A DNA stretch of 50,724 nucleotides from Coriobacteriaceae bacterium AM48-5 (GTDB lineage: Bacteria; Actinomycetota; Coriobacteriia; Coriobacteriales; Coriobacteriaceae): assembly GCA_027669525.1 (NCBI GenBank), contig JAQEDJ010000013.1:1-50724 (forward strand), given 5' to 3'. Of this stretch, positions 9,108 to 18,588 are shown piece by piece. Under the pieces are notes generated by a model. It was given only the letters and a program-made list of their open reading frames with translations. It made no database searches and was not told where the DNA came from. Made by a program: the position numbers and the translations under genes. The first letter of the stretch is position 1. The number at the start of each line of letters is the position of its first letter.

Positions 9108-9685
9108 CTATGACCAGCGCTTATAGTTTGCACATGAAACGCCGACGGCCTCGAGCGCTTGGCGGCGATGTGATGCACCGCGTCATCGAGCGTGGCGGGG
9201 CCGTTGTAAAACGTAAGCATGGGCGGCATGAGCATGACGCCCGGCACGCGCGCCAGGCGCGCCATGTTGTCGATGTGAATGGCGCTGAAGGGCGTCTCGC
9301 GCACCATGAGCACCAGGCGGCGCTGCTCTTTCATCTGAACATCGGCCGCGCGCAGCAACAGGTTTTCGCTGTAGCCGCTCGCGATGCCGGCGAGCGTCTT
9401 CATGGAGCAGGGCGCCACGATCATGCCGTCGACCGGATAGGTGCCGCTTGCGATGGCGGCGCCGATGTTCTTGTTGTCGTAGACCACATCGGCATGGCAC
9501 GCAAACTCGTCGAGCGTCATGCCGAGCTCCTGCTCGATGGTAATCTCTCCCCCGCGCGTGACGACAAGCGCCGACTCGGCACCGGCCTGACGCAGGCATT
9601 TGAGGCACTCAAGGCCCAGCGCGGCACCGCTGGCGCCCGAAACGCCAACGACGATGCGACGGGGACGGACAGAAGACTCAGGCAT
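9108..9685 (-). CDS. ubiX: Flavin prenyltransferase UbiX (LpdB-like; frameshift near the C-terminus)
   Basis: Flavoprotein that attaches a dimethylallyl group from DMAP to reduced FMN, making the prenylated FMN that UbiD enzymes need. Motifs: VVGVSGASGAALG at the nucleotide loop, IVAPCSMKTLAGIASG in the middle, and VRETPFSAIHIDNM with the catalytic Arg-Glu. The frame breaks at about 9158; adding one base gives HHIAAKALEAVGVSCANYKRWS and a stop at 9108-9110, 192 codons as expected. Start ATG 9685 has AAGGAG upstream. It follows the UbiD gene by 33 bases and should supply its cofactor. Confidence 0.93.
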
Positions 9686-9718
9686 GACAACTCCTTGACT
9701 ACTTGGTAGGGCTACTTA

Positions 9719-11204
9719 CTAGAAAGCAATCTCCTTGGCCCACTTGTCCTTGTCGATCTCCATGAACTGCGAGCGAATGAAATTCTTCTTGAGGTCGAAC
9801 GGAACCGTGCAGTCGAAGATGGCCTTGCAGGCGATGCCGTGCTCGCGAATCGTGGGGTCGAACGCAGGGTCGTTGGACGGGTCGAGCACGTGGCAGTGGC
9901 AGCCGGGGATGGTGATGAGGTCGACGTCGGCCTGGAAGCGCGTGGTCATGGCCCACATCACGTCGCTCATATCAAAGATGTCGACATCCTCGTCAACCAA
10001 GATCACATGCTTGAGCTCGGAGAATGCCGAGAAGGCGAGCATGGCGGCGTTGCGCTGACGGCCCTCGTCATTTTTGCTCGACTTCTTAAACTGCATGATG
10101 GCAACGAACTTGCCGCCGCCGCAGGGTGCAGCGTGGACGTTGAGCAGGCGGCCCGGGATAGCGGTCTCGACCATCTTGTAGATGGAAGCCTCGGTGGGGA
10201 TACCGGCCATGGACACGTGCTCGTGCGAAGGGCCGATGCAGCTCTCCATAATGGGGTTGACACGCGTGGTGACGGCGGTGATCTTGATCACCGGGCAGAC
10301 CTTGGCGCCACCGGTGTAACCGGGGAACTCGGGCATGGCGTAGCCGTGGCCGTTGACGTCCTCGTTGATGGTCTCGTCGTGCATGAGGTAGCCCTCGAGC
10401 ACGTACTCGGCATTGGCGATGCACTTCTGCGGAACGTGACGCAGTCGGCAAGCTCGACAGCGTGGCCGCGCAGGGCGCCGGCAATTTGCAGCTCGTTGAA
10501 GCCGAGCGGTGTGGTGGGAGCCTCAAAACCGCAGCACATGTACACGGCGGGGTCCAAACCGATGGAGATGGAGATGGGCATGTCTTCGCCGCGCTGGCAG
10601 TACTCGTCAAAGAACGCGCCCAGGTGACGGCTGCCGGGGGTAATCCACATGGCAAGCTTATCCTTGTCGACGCAGGAGAAGCGGTGGATGGTCACGTCGG
10701 ACTGGGAGCCGTCGGGGCTCGTGCCGTAGGCGAGGCCCATGGTGATGTAGGGGCCGCCGTCGACGGGCGTGTTGGTAGGAGCGGGAACGATCTTGCGCAG
10801 GTCAAAGCCCTCGTCGGTCGCCTTGTACACGACCTCCTGACAGTCGACGTGCGCACCCTCGGCGATCTGCTCGGGCGCGATCAGGTTCTCGAAGCGCTTG
10901 CCGATCTCGAGGCCCAGGTGCTCCTCGTCCAGGTCGAGCAGGGCGGCAACGCGCTTGCGGCTGGCAAGCATGCCGATGCAGACTTTGGCATCGTCAAAGC
11001 CCTTGACGTTGTTGAAGACCATCGCCGGGCCCTCTTTGGTCGGGCGCATAACGGTGCCGCCGGCACCGACGTGACGATAGACACCCGAGACCTCGCGTCC
11101 GGGTCGACCTGAGTGTCGGTCTCGAGCAGCTGGCCCGGCATCTCGCGCAAAAAGTCGAGCGCGGAGCGCAGGTCGTGGATCTGGGAAGCATCGGTAGTGG
11201 ACAT
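9719..11204 (-). CDS. lpdC: UbiD-family decarboxylase, gallate decarboxylase LpdC-like (two frameshifts)
   Basis: Prenyl-FMN-dependent non-oxidative decarboxylase. The sequence follows LpdC of lactobacilli closely as I recall it: GAGGTVMRPTKEGPAM, FNNVKGFDDAK, YKATDEGFDLRKIV, PTNTPVDGGPYIT, SDVTIHRF, HVSMAGIPTEASIYKMV and ILVDEDVDIFDMSDVMW. LpdC acts on gallate and protocatechuate, so a catechol-acid substrate is likely but not proven. Two single-base losses, near 11096 (DPDAEVSGVYRH restored) and 10435 (CVTVPQKCIANAEY restored), give 495 codons. ATG 11204 follows AAGGAG. Neighbours supply uptake (DASS), cofactor (UbiX) and a cofactor chaperone-like domain. Confidence 0.92.
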
Positions 11205-11347
11205 AGCATGCTCCTTTCGGGAGAGCGCCCGGCGGCGAGGATGCCGCCGGGCTGGGTAACGTAGTGGGGCCGCGGCGCTCATAGATGGGACGCTCGGCCA
11301 CTCGCAGTTCGAGCACTCGGCTGCTTACAGCCCAAGCGCTCGACCGC

Positions 11348-12805
11348 TTACATCAGGCCAAAGAGGTGGAACCAGGCGGCCTCGACCAGCACGACGATAA
11401 AGACGACCACAGTGAGGGGAATGCCCATGCGCATAGCCTCTTTGGAGGTGTAGCCGCCGGCGTCCTTGCCTTCGCCGATAAGGATCGGCAGGTTATGGAA
11501 CGGCAGGATGTAGTGGATGTTGATGGACGTGAAGACGATGAGCGCCACGGCGAGCGGGCTCACGCTGGAGCCGGCCGCGAAGCTGATGAACGCCGGCACG
11601 CACACGCCGAGCACGGCCATGACCGAGCCCATGAACATATGGATAACCATGGAGAGCGCGGCGACAAGCAGGGCGAACAGGAAGATGTTCTCGGGCACGG
11701 AGCTGGGGAGCACGACATCGGCGATCCAGGCGTTCATACCGGTGGCACCGCCCACGGAACCCACGGCCATGGCGGCCGTCAGGAACATGAGGGACTTGAT
11801 GTCGACGGCGTTCCAGCTGGCGGGGGTGAGGACCTCGCCGATGATGGGCATGGCGAGGCAGACGCCGATGGCCAGGGTGACCCAGCCGATGTAATCGCCC
11901 GAGACGGTGAGCCACAGCGCGATGGCGATGACAAGCCACACGATGGTGCGAATCTCCTTGACGGAGAGCTTGCCGAGCGCGGCCTGCTTGGCCACGATCT
12001 GCTCGCGATCGTAGACGAGCTCCTTGCTGGGCTTAAAGAGGAAGAGGCCCAGGAACAGGGTGCACAGCAGCGCGACCAGCATAGGCACGCTCATGTACAG
12101 GAACCAGTCGACAAAGGACGGGCTCATGCCGCCGGCCTCGGCGCTGTACTGCGCAACGAGCGGGTTGAGCGTGGAGTCGCCTGTCAGGAAGAACATGGAG
12201 CCGGGGGCAGCAGCGGCAAACACAAGGAAGCCGAGCTTGCCGCGGTCGTCGTCACCGTAGCCGGCGGACTCGGCGATGACCGAGACAACGGCGAGGATGA
12301 GGAAGGCACGGGGGAACGGATGCGGAATGAGTAGCGACAGCACAAAGGTGAGCGCGAAAATCGAGATGATGAGCGACTTGGCATCGCGCACGAACTTGAG
12401 CATGAACGCATAGGCGATACGCTCGCCCAGGCCCGACTCCTTGACCGCGCTGGCGATGAGGTAGGCGCCGATGACGAGCCACATGGTGGCTTTGGTCCAC
12501 GAGCTAAACGTGGAGGCGACCGTCGCCGAGATGCTCGCGGCGCCCGTGTCGTCCACGCACACCTTGAACAGAACAAGCAGCGCGCAGTAGAGCAGGCCCA
12601 CAAAGCCCGGCTGTGCCACGCCACATGCCCAGAACACCACCGTGGCGAGCGTCAGCGCCAGACAGGTCTGACCGCCGACCGTGAGCTCGACCGTCGAGCT
12701 CAGCTCCGCCAAAGGAAGAAACTTCACCAGCAAAAAGACAACGATACCCAGCACAAAGCCAATTTCGCGCTTGGTGATCTTAAACGCCTTCTTTTCCGCT
12801 TCCAT
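11348..12805 (-). CDS. DASS/SLC13-family anion transporter
   Basis: Multi-helix secondary transporter of the divalent anion:sodium symporter family, which imports dicarboxylates and related organic anions. At least ten hydrophobic helices are visible; family-like segments include FFLTGDSTLNPLVAQY in the first half and FTSINIHYILPFHNLPILIG in the second, where substrate and sodium ligands normally sit. Length is 485 codons. ATG 12805 has GGTGGGGAG upstream. It lies 143 bases before the LpdC-like gene on the same strand, so I infer that it imports the aromatic acid that this enzyme decarboxylates. Confidence 0.85.
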   Translation of the reverse strand: MEAEKKAFKITKREIGFVLGIVVFLLVKFLPLAELSSTVELTVGGQTCLALTLATVVFWACGVAQPGFVGLLYCALLVLFKVCVDDTGAASISATVASTFSSWTKATMWLVIGAYLIASAVKESGLGERIAYAFMLKFVRDAKSLIISIFALTFVLSLLIPHPFPRAFLILAVVSVIAESAGYGDDDRGKLGFLVFAAAAPGSMFFLTGDSTLNPLVAQYSAEAGGMSPSFVDWFLYMSVPMLVALLCTLFLGLFLFKPSKELVYDREQIVAKQAALGKLSVKEIRTIVWLVIAIALWLTVSGDYIGWVTLAIGVCLAMPIIGEVLTPASWNAVDIKSLMFLTAAMAVGSVGGATGMNAWIADVVLPSSVPENIFLFALLVAALSMVIHMFMGSVMAVLGVCVPAFISFAAGSSVSPLAVALIVFTSINIHYILPFHNLPILIGEGKDAGGYTSKEAMRMGIPLTVVVFIVVLVEAAWFHLFGLM

Positions 12806-12955
12806 CTCCCCACCTTTCTTGTTGGGGGCGCTCCGGATTCGCAGCCACGTTGCCACTTAAAAAGGGGCGCCCGTTATCGGACACCCCTTACGTTGCGCTG
12901 TGTTGTGGCAATACAGTCAAGCGGGATTTTTGGATGAGAAGCGATCCTCTGGACA

Positions 12956-13053
12956 AAAAGCGTCACAACATTCGACGCTTTTCCTCGTTTTCGAGATTTT
13001 CATCAAATGTTGTGACGGTTTGGATGTGGCAAAGGGACTGTCTTTTTTCACAT
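12956..13053. repeat. Composite repeat, copy 2
   Basis: 12956-13023 matches 8036-8103 at 66 of 68 positions. It is followed directly by a decayed form of the same palindrome (ATGTGGCAAAGGGA, CTG, TCTTTTTTCACAT; 13024-13053), without the 18-base insert of copy 1. As in copy 1, the stop codon of the upstream minus-strand gene (13048-13050) lies in the palindrome, after an ATG codon. Confidence 0.85.
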
Positions 13054-13995
13054 AGCGAGGGCTGCGCGGATGGAGGGGACCTCCAGAGCCTCGCGGAGCC
13101 AGGGGGCCAGCTGCTCGGGGTGACCCTGCAGGTAGCCTTTAAGCTCGGACGGGGCCACGCGGCGCACTTCCGAGATCTCCTCTTGGTTGATATGCAGCTC
13201 GCCCGGCTCAACATGGGCAAGGTAGACCTCGCACCATTCGCACTCGCAGCGGCCGTCGCCGTGGTCCTCGCGGTACACCACGTGTCCGAGGTGCTTGAGC
13301 TGATCGGGCTCGCGCGTGATGCCAAGCTCTTCGTTGATGCGACGTGCCGTGGCGGCCGCGACGTCTTCCCCGGGGAGCGGATGGCCGGCACAGCCATCGG
13401 CCAGCACCCCGCCCCACAGGCGTTTGAGCGGACTGCGACGACAGAGCAGCAGGCGCGCGTCTTCGCCCTGGCCCTCGACCAGAAGCGTCAGAAATGCCTG
13501 ATGCAGGATTCCCTCGCCGGTATGGGCCTCGATGCGGTCGACGGGGCCAAGCGCCTCGCCGGTCGCGGCATCGACCGCCACGACCTCGGCGCCTGCGCCG
13601 CCCTCATCCCAGCCGGCGCGCAGAATGCGGGCTGCGGCCTCCTCGAGCGCGGCGATGAGTTCCTTGGTGGTATCGAGCATGCGCCGCAAGTCGTCCGCGG
13701 TCGCGTTCTCCACATGAAAACCCGTGCTTGCAACTACCGGCACGCCAAAGCGCGTGGCCAGCGCCGCCGCAATATCGTGCGCCGGAATTTCGTCTCGATG
13801 GCACGGAACGGCCAGGATGCTCACCGTCGCCGTACGGCCGGGCTCGGGGCGAGGAATGGCCTGCGCCGTGGCGCCCAGGTGCGCAAACTCCGGCGAGCAG
13901 GCGTACACCGCCATGCCTCGCGGCGTCACCGTCAACTGGGCCTCGAGTGCAAACTTGCCCTCGCCCACTACAACCTTTGTCGTGTGCATACCCAT
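13048..13995 (-). CDS. LpdD-like prenyl-flavin chaperone domain fused to an IPP-isomerase-like NUDIX domain
   Basis: A 315-residue two-domain protein. Residues 1 to about 122 resemble LpdD, the small third component of gallate decarboxylase (HLGATAQAIPRPEPGR, GFHVENATADDL). Residues about 135-300 follow type 1 isopentenyl-diphosphate isomerase: AHTGEGILHQAF holds both metal-binding His positions (158, 165), GCAGHPLPGE the third (205), RRINEELGI is the NUDIX helix and ECEWCEVY carries the two Glu (251, 253). The position of the catalytic Cys, two before His205, is Ala203, with Cys at 202. ATG 13995 follows AGGAG. It is the first gene of the decarboxylase set, so it may handle prenyl donor and cofactor together. 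Confidence 0.8.
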   Translation of the reverse strand: MGMHTTKVVVGEGKFALEAQLTVTPRGMAVYACSPEFAHLGATAQAIPRPEPGRTATVSILAVPCHRDEIPAHDIAAALATRFGVPVVASTGFHVENATADDLRRMLDTTKELIAALEEAAARILRAGWDEGGAGAEVVAVDAATGEALGPVDRIEAHTGEGILHQAFLTLLVEGQGEDARLLLCRRSPLKRLWGGVLADGCAGHPLPGEDVAAATARRINEELGITREPDQLKHLGHVVYREDHGDGRCECEWCEVYLAHVEPGELHINQEEISEVRRVAPSELKGYLQGHPEQLAPWLREALEVPSIRAALAM

Positions 13996-14035
13996 GGGAT
14001 CTCCTGTCGCCCGCAATGTACCTGAGACCATCTTC

Positions 14036-14058
14036 GCCTGTATTGCGACTATACAGGC
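14036..14058. promoter_or_regulatory. 23-bp dyad, candidate operator for the decarboxylase operon
   Basis: GCCTGTAT (14036-14043) is the exact inverse of ATACAGGC (14051-14058), spaced by seven bases. It covers the -10 element of the predicted promoter at 14048-14076 on the minus strand and lies 41-63 bases before the LpdD/IDI-like start. It could bind the MerR-type regulator encoded at the end of the set, but that pairing is inference. Confidence 0.5.
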
Positions 14059-14076
14059 AAGCGCAGCCTGCGACAA
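14048..14076 (-). promoter_or_regulatory. Predicted sigma-70 promoter of the decarboxylase operon
   Basis: On the minus strand TTGTCG (14076-14071) and TATAGT (14053-14048) are separated by exactly 17 bases. The -35 hexamer falls inside a decayed copy of the dispersed AAAGG palindrome family (about 14070-14098). No equally good pair was found for the divergent MFS gene. Confidence 0.5.
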
Positions 14077-14156
14077 AGGAGGCAGGCACCTGACACATTC
14101 TGTTAGAGTTGCAGGGATTGAATCCCGCTTATTCATGCGACATTGGAGTGACAACC

Positions 14157-15392
14157 TTGACCGCCGCAACCACGCCTAAAAGTAAGTCAACCGCCGCCGC
14201 GCTCTCCCCCGCGCGCACCAGGCTCTGCCTGGCGCTGCTCGTGCTGTTGGGATTCTCGCTCGGCTGCTCCGAGTTCGTGGTCATCGGTATCGAGAGCGAC
14301 TTGGCAACGGAACTCGACGTATCACTTGCTACTGCGGGCCAGCTCATCAGCGTGTTCGCGCTCGTCTACGCCATCGCGACGCCGGTGCTTGCGCTCAGCA
14401 CGGGCCACTTCCGCCGCTACCAGCTGCTCGTGTGCTATAGCATCATCTTTGTGCTCGGCAACTTGGTCATGGCGTTGGCGCCCAACTTCCAGGTGCTGTT
14501 TATCTCGCGCATTGTCCTGGGCTCTGTCTCGGGCGCGCTGCTCGCCGTGGGCGTGACGTACATCCCCGAGCTTCTGTCCCCGCAGCAAACTTCGCTTGCC
14601 ATCTCGGTGGTATATGGTGCGTTTTCCGTGGCGATGGTCTTTGTCACTTCGGTCGGCAAGTTTGTGGCCGACACGCTCGACTGGCACGTTGCCATGTACG
14701 GCACGCTTACCTTTGCCGTTCTGATCTGCGGAGCGCTCGTGGCGTTTATGCCGCGCGCCGGGCAAACCGACGAGCCTGCCACCTTTCGCGAGCAGGCGGG
14801 TCTGCTACGCGAGCCGAGCATCATCACCGGCATGCTCATCTTTTTGTTTGGCGTGGGCTCGGTCTATGTGTTCTACGGCTATGTGACGCCCTATCTTGAG
14901 CAGGTGCTGGGCATGGGCACCGTTCAGGCGAGCACCACGCTTATGGCCTACGGCGTGTTCTGCCTGATCTCGAACATCCTGGGCGGATGGATCGATGCGC
15001 GTTTTGGCATGAAGGCGCTGCTTGTTACGTTTGTGCTGCAAGCGGCGGCACTGCTTGGGCTGTTTGCCGTGGGCGCCGCCATGCCGCTCGCGCTCATCTT
15101 TGTCTTTAGCCTGGCAATGCTCATGTACCTATTCTCGGTCTCGTGCATCACACACTTTATGGACGTGGCACGCAGCCGCCATCCCAAGTCGATGGTACTT
15201 GCAAGTTCGGTTGAACCCATGGCGTTTAACGTCGGCATCTCGTTTGGCACCGCAGTGGGCGGCGCCGTGGTAAGCAGCATTGGTATTGCGTACGTGGGCG
15301 CCGTGGGAGCCGCGTTCTCGCTTGTCGCCTGGGCGCTTACGCTGGTGACGATTAAGTTGGCTCGCTGGGAGCGCAGGCGGGCAAGGGCGTAG
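14157..15392 (+). CDS. MFS transporter, DHA1 (drug:H+ antiporter-like) family
   Basis: Twelve-helix major facilitator, AraJ/NepI-like, expected to export sugars, nucleosides or drugs. The N-terminal half shows GCSEFVVIGIESDLATELDVS, typical of this subfamily, and FISRIVLGSVSGALLAVG matches motif C-like spacing. Length is 411 codons and no frameshift is present. TTG 14157 is preferred because TTGGAG lies about eight bases before it; GTG 14148 in the same frame overlaps that site. It is divergent from the decarboxylase operon and could export a decarboxylation product, which is only a guess from position. Confidence 0.82.
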   Translation: MTAATTPKSKSTAAALSPARTRLCLALLVLLGFSLGCSEFVVIGIESDLATELDVSLATAGQLISVFALVYAIATPVLALSTGHFRRYQLLVCYSIIFVLGNLVMALAPNFQVLFISRIVLGSVSGALLAVGVTYIPELLSPQQTSLAISVVYGAFSVAMVFVTSVGKFVADTLDWHVAMYGTLTFAVLICGALVAFMPRAGQTDEPATFREQAGLLREPSIITGMLIFLFGVGSVYVFYGYVTPYLEQVLGMGTVQASTTLMAYGVFCLISNILGGWIDARFGMKALLVTFVLQAAALLGLFAVGAAMPLALIFVFSLAMLMYLFSVSCITHFMDVARSRHPKSMVLASSVEPMAFNVGISFGTAVGGAVVSSIGIAYVGAVGAAFSLVAWALTLVTIKLARWERRRARA

Positions 15393-15483
15393 AGCGAGGT
15401 TCCCTCTAAAACGTCTATCGTTCCAGTCGCGACGCTTACCTGACGACAGGCTAAGCCAGCCCCTTTAGCTGTGGTTCGATCTC

Positions 15484-15532
15484 ATGTACTTCGAATGCAC
15501 GATTTTCCAGTTTTCGTGTATCCGAAGTACAC
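15484..15532. repeat. 19-bp imperfect inverted repeat
   Basis: Positions 15484-15502 pair with 15514-15532 at 16 of 19 positions (core GTACTTCG/CGAAGTAC). It lies between convergent genes, upstream of a terminator hairpin. Apart from these two structures, 15393-15619 holds nothing that I can identify. Confidence 0.5.
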
Positions 15533-15553
15533 GAAATGTGCGCGGGGCACCTC

Positions 15554-15590
15554 AAAGGCGCGGCAGACGCATTGTCTGCCGCCGCCTTTT
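15554..15590. terminator. Bidirectional terminator between the MFS and EIICB genes
   Basis: AAAGGCGCGGCAGAC and GTCTGCCGCCGCCTTTT form a GC-rich stem with one bulge around GCATT, ending in TTTT on the plus strand and AAA on the other side. It is well placed to end both convergent transcripts. Confidence 0.75.
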
Positions 15591-15619
15591 ATACTGGATT
15601 TTATAGATATGCGAGTCGT

Positions 15620-17181
15620 TTACTCCATACCCAGCAGCTCGCGCATCTGGGTTGCGTAGTTAGATGCCATGTTGCCGTAGACAATCTGCACGCCGCCGTT
15701 GACATGCACGATGCCACGCGCTTCGAGCTTTTCGGTAAACTCGGCGTCATCAACCACCTTGTCACAGTCATTGAGCTGGATGCGCAGACGGGTGAAGCAG
15801 GCCTCGACAGACTTAATATTGTTGTCGCCGCCCACTGCCTCAACGATGGCGGGAATGAGGTCGCTAATCACGGTCTTGGGAGCCTTTTCGGCCTCATCGT
15901 CGGACTCTTCCTCGCGGCCGGGAGTCTTAAGGTCCTTCTTAAGAATGATGAACTTGAAGACGAAGTAGTACACCACGAAGTAGATGGGGCCGAGGAACAG
16001 GATAACCTGCCAGTTGGAGCCCTTGGCTGCACCCATAATGCCGTTAAAGATCAACGACAAGAGCGGGCCGCCGAAGGACGCGGAGCCAGCCACGTTGAAC
16101 TGCAGGATATAGGTCAGCGCATAGGCAAGACCAGCCATGAGAGCGTGGAACACGTAGAGGATGGGCGCGATAAACAGGAAGGAGTACTCGAGCGGCTCGG
16201 TAATGCCGGAGAGGATGCAAGGCACCACGATGGCAATCATGAGCGCTGCGGTCTTCTTCTTATTCTTGGGAAGCGCCGTCTTGTAGAAGGCGAGCGCAGC
16301 GCCAGGCAGGCCGAACATGGCGAAGATAACCTTGCCGTTCATGACAAAACGGCTGACCTCGATGTTAAACGGCGCGCTGGGAGAGCCCAGGATCGCGTTG
16401 TAGATATTGATAGCGCCCTGAACAGTCTGGCCGTCGATGGTCTCGACGCCACCGAGCGACGTGAAGAAGAACGGCAAATAGACAAAGTGATGCAGGCCAA
16501 AAGGCAGGAGCATGCGCTCGCCGGCGCCGTAGACAAATGCACCAAAGGCACCCGTAGTCTTGATGAACTCGGACAGCGCACCGAGAGCGTTCTGAATAAA
16601 CGGGAAAACAAAGGACATGACCAATGCGAGGATGCTGCATGAGAGCAGCGTCACCGCCGGGATAAAGCGCGTGCCGTTGAAAATGGAGAACACGGCAGGC
16701 AGCTCAATCTTGTAGTAACGGTTATGCAACCATGCGACGATTGCGCCCACCAGAAGACCGCCGATAACGCCAGTGTCGAGCGTGGTGATACCGAGGATCG
16801 TGCTCTGGCCCGTCGTAAGATTCGCGGGATCGATGACACCAGTCGCCGTAAGGAACGTGCCCATCACGGAGTTCATGCACATGTAGCCCAAAAAGCCACA
16901 AAGCGCCGCGGTAGCCTTCTCGGACTTGGCGAAGCATAGGCGAGACAAATCGAGAAGATAACCGGGATGTTGTTCATAACGATGCTGGCAGCGGCCTTGA
17001 GAATCGAAAAGAAGATCGCAAAGCCCGGAGCAGCAAGCCAGGGAACAGCTGCCGTAAGGGTGGGGCTGGTAAAGGCATTGCCAAAGCCCTGAAGGATGCC
17101 GGCGATTGGCAGGATCAGGACAGGCGTCATGAGGACTTTGCCCAGACGCTGGAACTTTGCCAGCAGCTCATCTTTGTTCAT
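15620..17181 (-). CDS. PTS EIICB, glucose/alpha-glucoside family (one frameshift)
   Basis: Membrane sugar permease (EIIC) fused to the phosphorylated EIIB domain. EIIC begins MNKDELLAKFQRLGKVLMTPV and carries GAGERMLLPFGLHHFVY and SGITEPLEYSFLF, both typical of the glucose/maltose superfamily. EIIB near the C-terminus has EACFTRLRIQL, with the phosphorylatable Cys. The frame breaks at about 16935; one base restores ICLAYGFAKSEKATAALCG and 520 codons. ATG 17181 follows AAGAGGGG. No EIIA domain is present, so phosphate must come from another EIIA. The adjacent GH4 gene points to an alpha-glucoside such as maltose or a related disaccharide as substrate. Confidence 0.9.
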
Positions 17182-17203
17182 GGGATACCCCTCTTAAAGA
17201 AAC

Positions 17204-17234
17204 GGGGCGTGCAGTTCTACAACCCACACGCCCC
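17204..17234. promoter_or_regulatory. Intercistronic hairpin between GH4 and EIICB genes
   Basis: GGGGCGTG (17204-17211) pairs with CACGCCCC (17227-17234). On the minus strand the stem is followed by GTTTCTTT, so it may act as a partial terminator that lowers EIICB expression relative to the phospho-glucosidase gene. Confidence 0.5.
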
Positions 17235-17263
17235 ATAACAGTTATCAAGCGCTATGGAACTAG

Positions 17264-18588
17264 CTACTTAAGCTCCGGCCAGTAATCCTTATTGGCCTCG
17301 ATGAGCTTGTCGAGCACTTTGCGAGCCTTCTTTGCGTCACCGACCAGACGATTGAGCGTGAGTGCCTGCAGAGCCTTCTCGTAGGAACCCTCCATCCAAG
17401 CCTCAACAGTCAGGCGCTCATAGGCGTACTGGTTCTCCATAAGGCCGCGATAGAAGGTACCGATCTTGCCAACAGCATAGGGCTGCGGGCCATTGGCGCC
17501 CACGCTTGCCGCGACCTCGACCATGGCGTCATCGGGCATGCCCTCGATAATGCCGTTGTTGGGCACGATGACAATGAAGGTCTTGTTGGTGTTGCGATAA
17601 ATGGCCGAGGTGATTTCCACGATCATATCGCCATGAGCGTCGTTTTGCACAACCGAGGAGTTCTTTGCGGTGCCGACTTTGGCAACACGCTCGCACTCGG
17701 CGAACACGCGCTTTTCACGACCGTTGATAACCTCGTCGGAGCGAGTGTAGTCGGGGTCGAGGTGAGCGACCTTGTACTCGGGATACAGATAGTACTGCAG
17801 ATAAGTGTTGGGCAGATAGTCGGGGAAGTCCTCGAGCATGTCCTTGACCATGGCGTAGGTATCAAGCAGGACTGGTCACGCTGCTCGGCATCGGCAGGAA
17901 GGAAGCCGTTCTTCTCCGTGTATTCCTTAATCTGCGGGACGAGGTCATGGCCCTCTTCATCGTAGATGTGCTTGAACCAACCGAAGTGATTGAGGCCGAA
18001 GTACACGGGCTCCGTCTTGCTCATATCGCGACCGAGCAGGCGACCGTAAGAGCGCATGAGGTTGACAGGCTGGTCGCAGATGTTGAGGACGCGATGCTCA
18101 TCGGGCAGGACGCGCTCGAGACCATATGCCACAATAGCAGCCGGGTTGGTGTAGTTGATAATCCACGCCTCCGGGCTATGAGCGCGAACGTCGTTGACGA
18201 TCTCAACCATGTCATGCATGGAGCGCATACCGTAAGCCATGCCGCCAGGGCCCACCGTTTCCTGGCCGATGATTCCCATATGCAGCGGAATCTTCTCGTC
18301 CTTGCTGCGCATCTCGTAGCCGCCGGTACGAATCTGGCAGAGCACAAAGTCAACGTCGGTGTATGCCTCGTCCTTATCGGTGGTGTAACCAAACTCCACA
18401 CCGGGCTCCTCCTCGGCAAAGAGGATCTTGCCAAACTCGCCGATCGGACGCTGACGCTCGGCATCGATGTCATAGAGCATCACGCGGTTCAGCGGCAGAA
18501 TGTCCATGTGCTTGGTCAGGGCTTTAAGAATGCCAGGGCACCACGTGGAGCCGCCGCCAACGATCACAATATTGAGCTTATCCTTCAT
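17264..18588 (-). CDS. GH4 family 6-phospho-alpha-glucosidase (one frameshift)
   Basis: NAD- and Mn-dependent glycosidase that splits phosphorylated disaccharides delivered by the PTS. The N-terminus has the Rossmann loop VIVGGGSTWCPGI; NICDQP supplies the metal Cys (171) and GLNHFGW the metal His (201). The CD(M/Q)P form fits the alpha-glucoside branch rather than the CelF branch, but the exact sugar is not certain. The frame breaks at about 17867; one added base gives QRDQSWLDTYAMVKD and 441 codons, the usual length. ATG 18588 follows GGAGGGAC. It is first in a two-gene operon with EIICB and divergent from an RpiR regulator. Confidence 0.92.

Noticed and set aside
8036..13053. A CRISPR array or integron from repeated units
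   Set aside because: Copies are 5 kb apart, have no regular spacers and no cas or integrase genes nearby.
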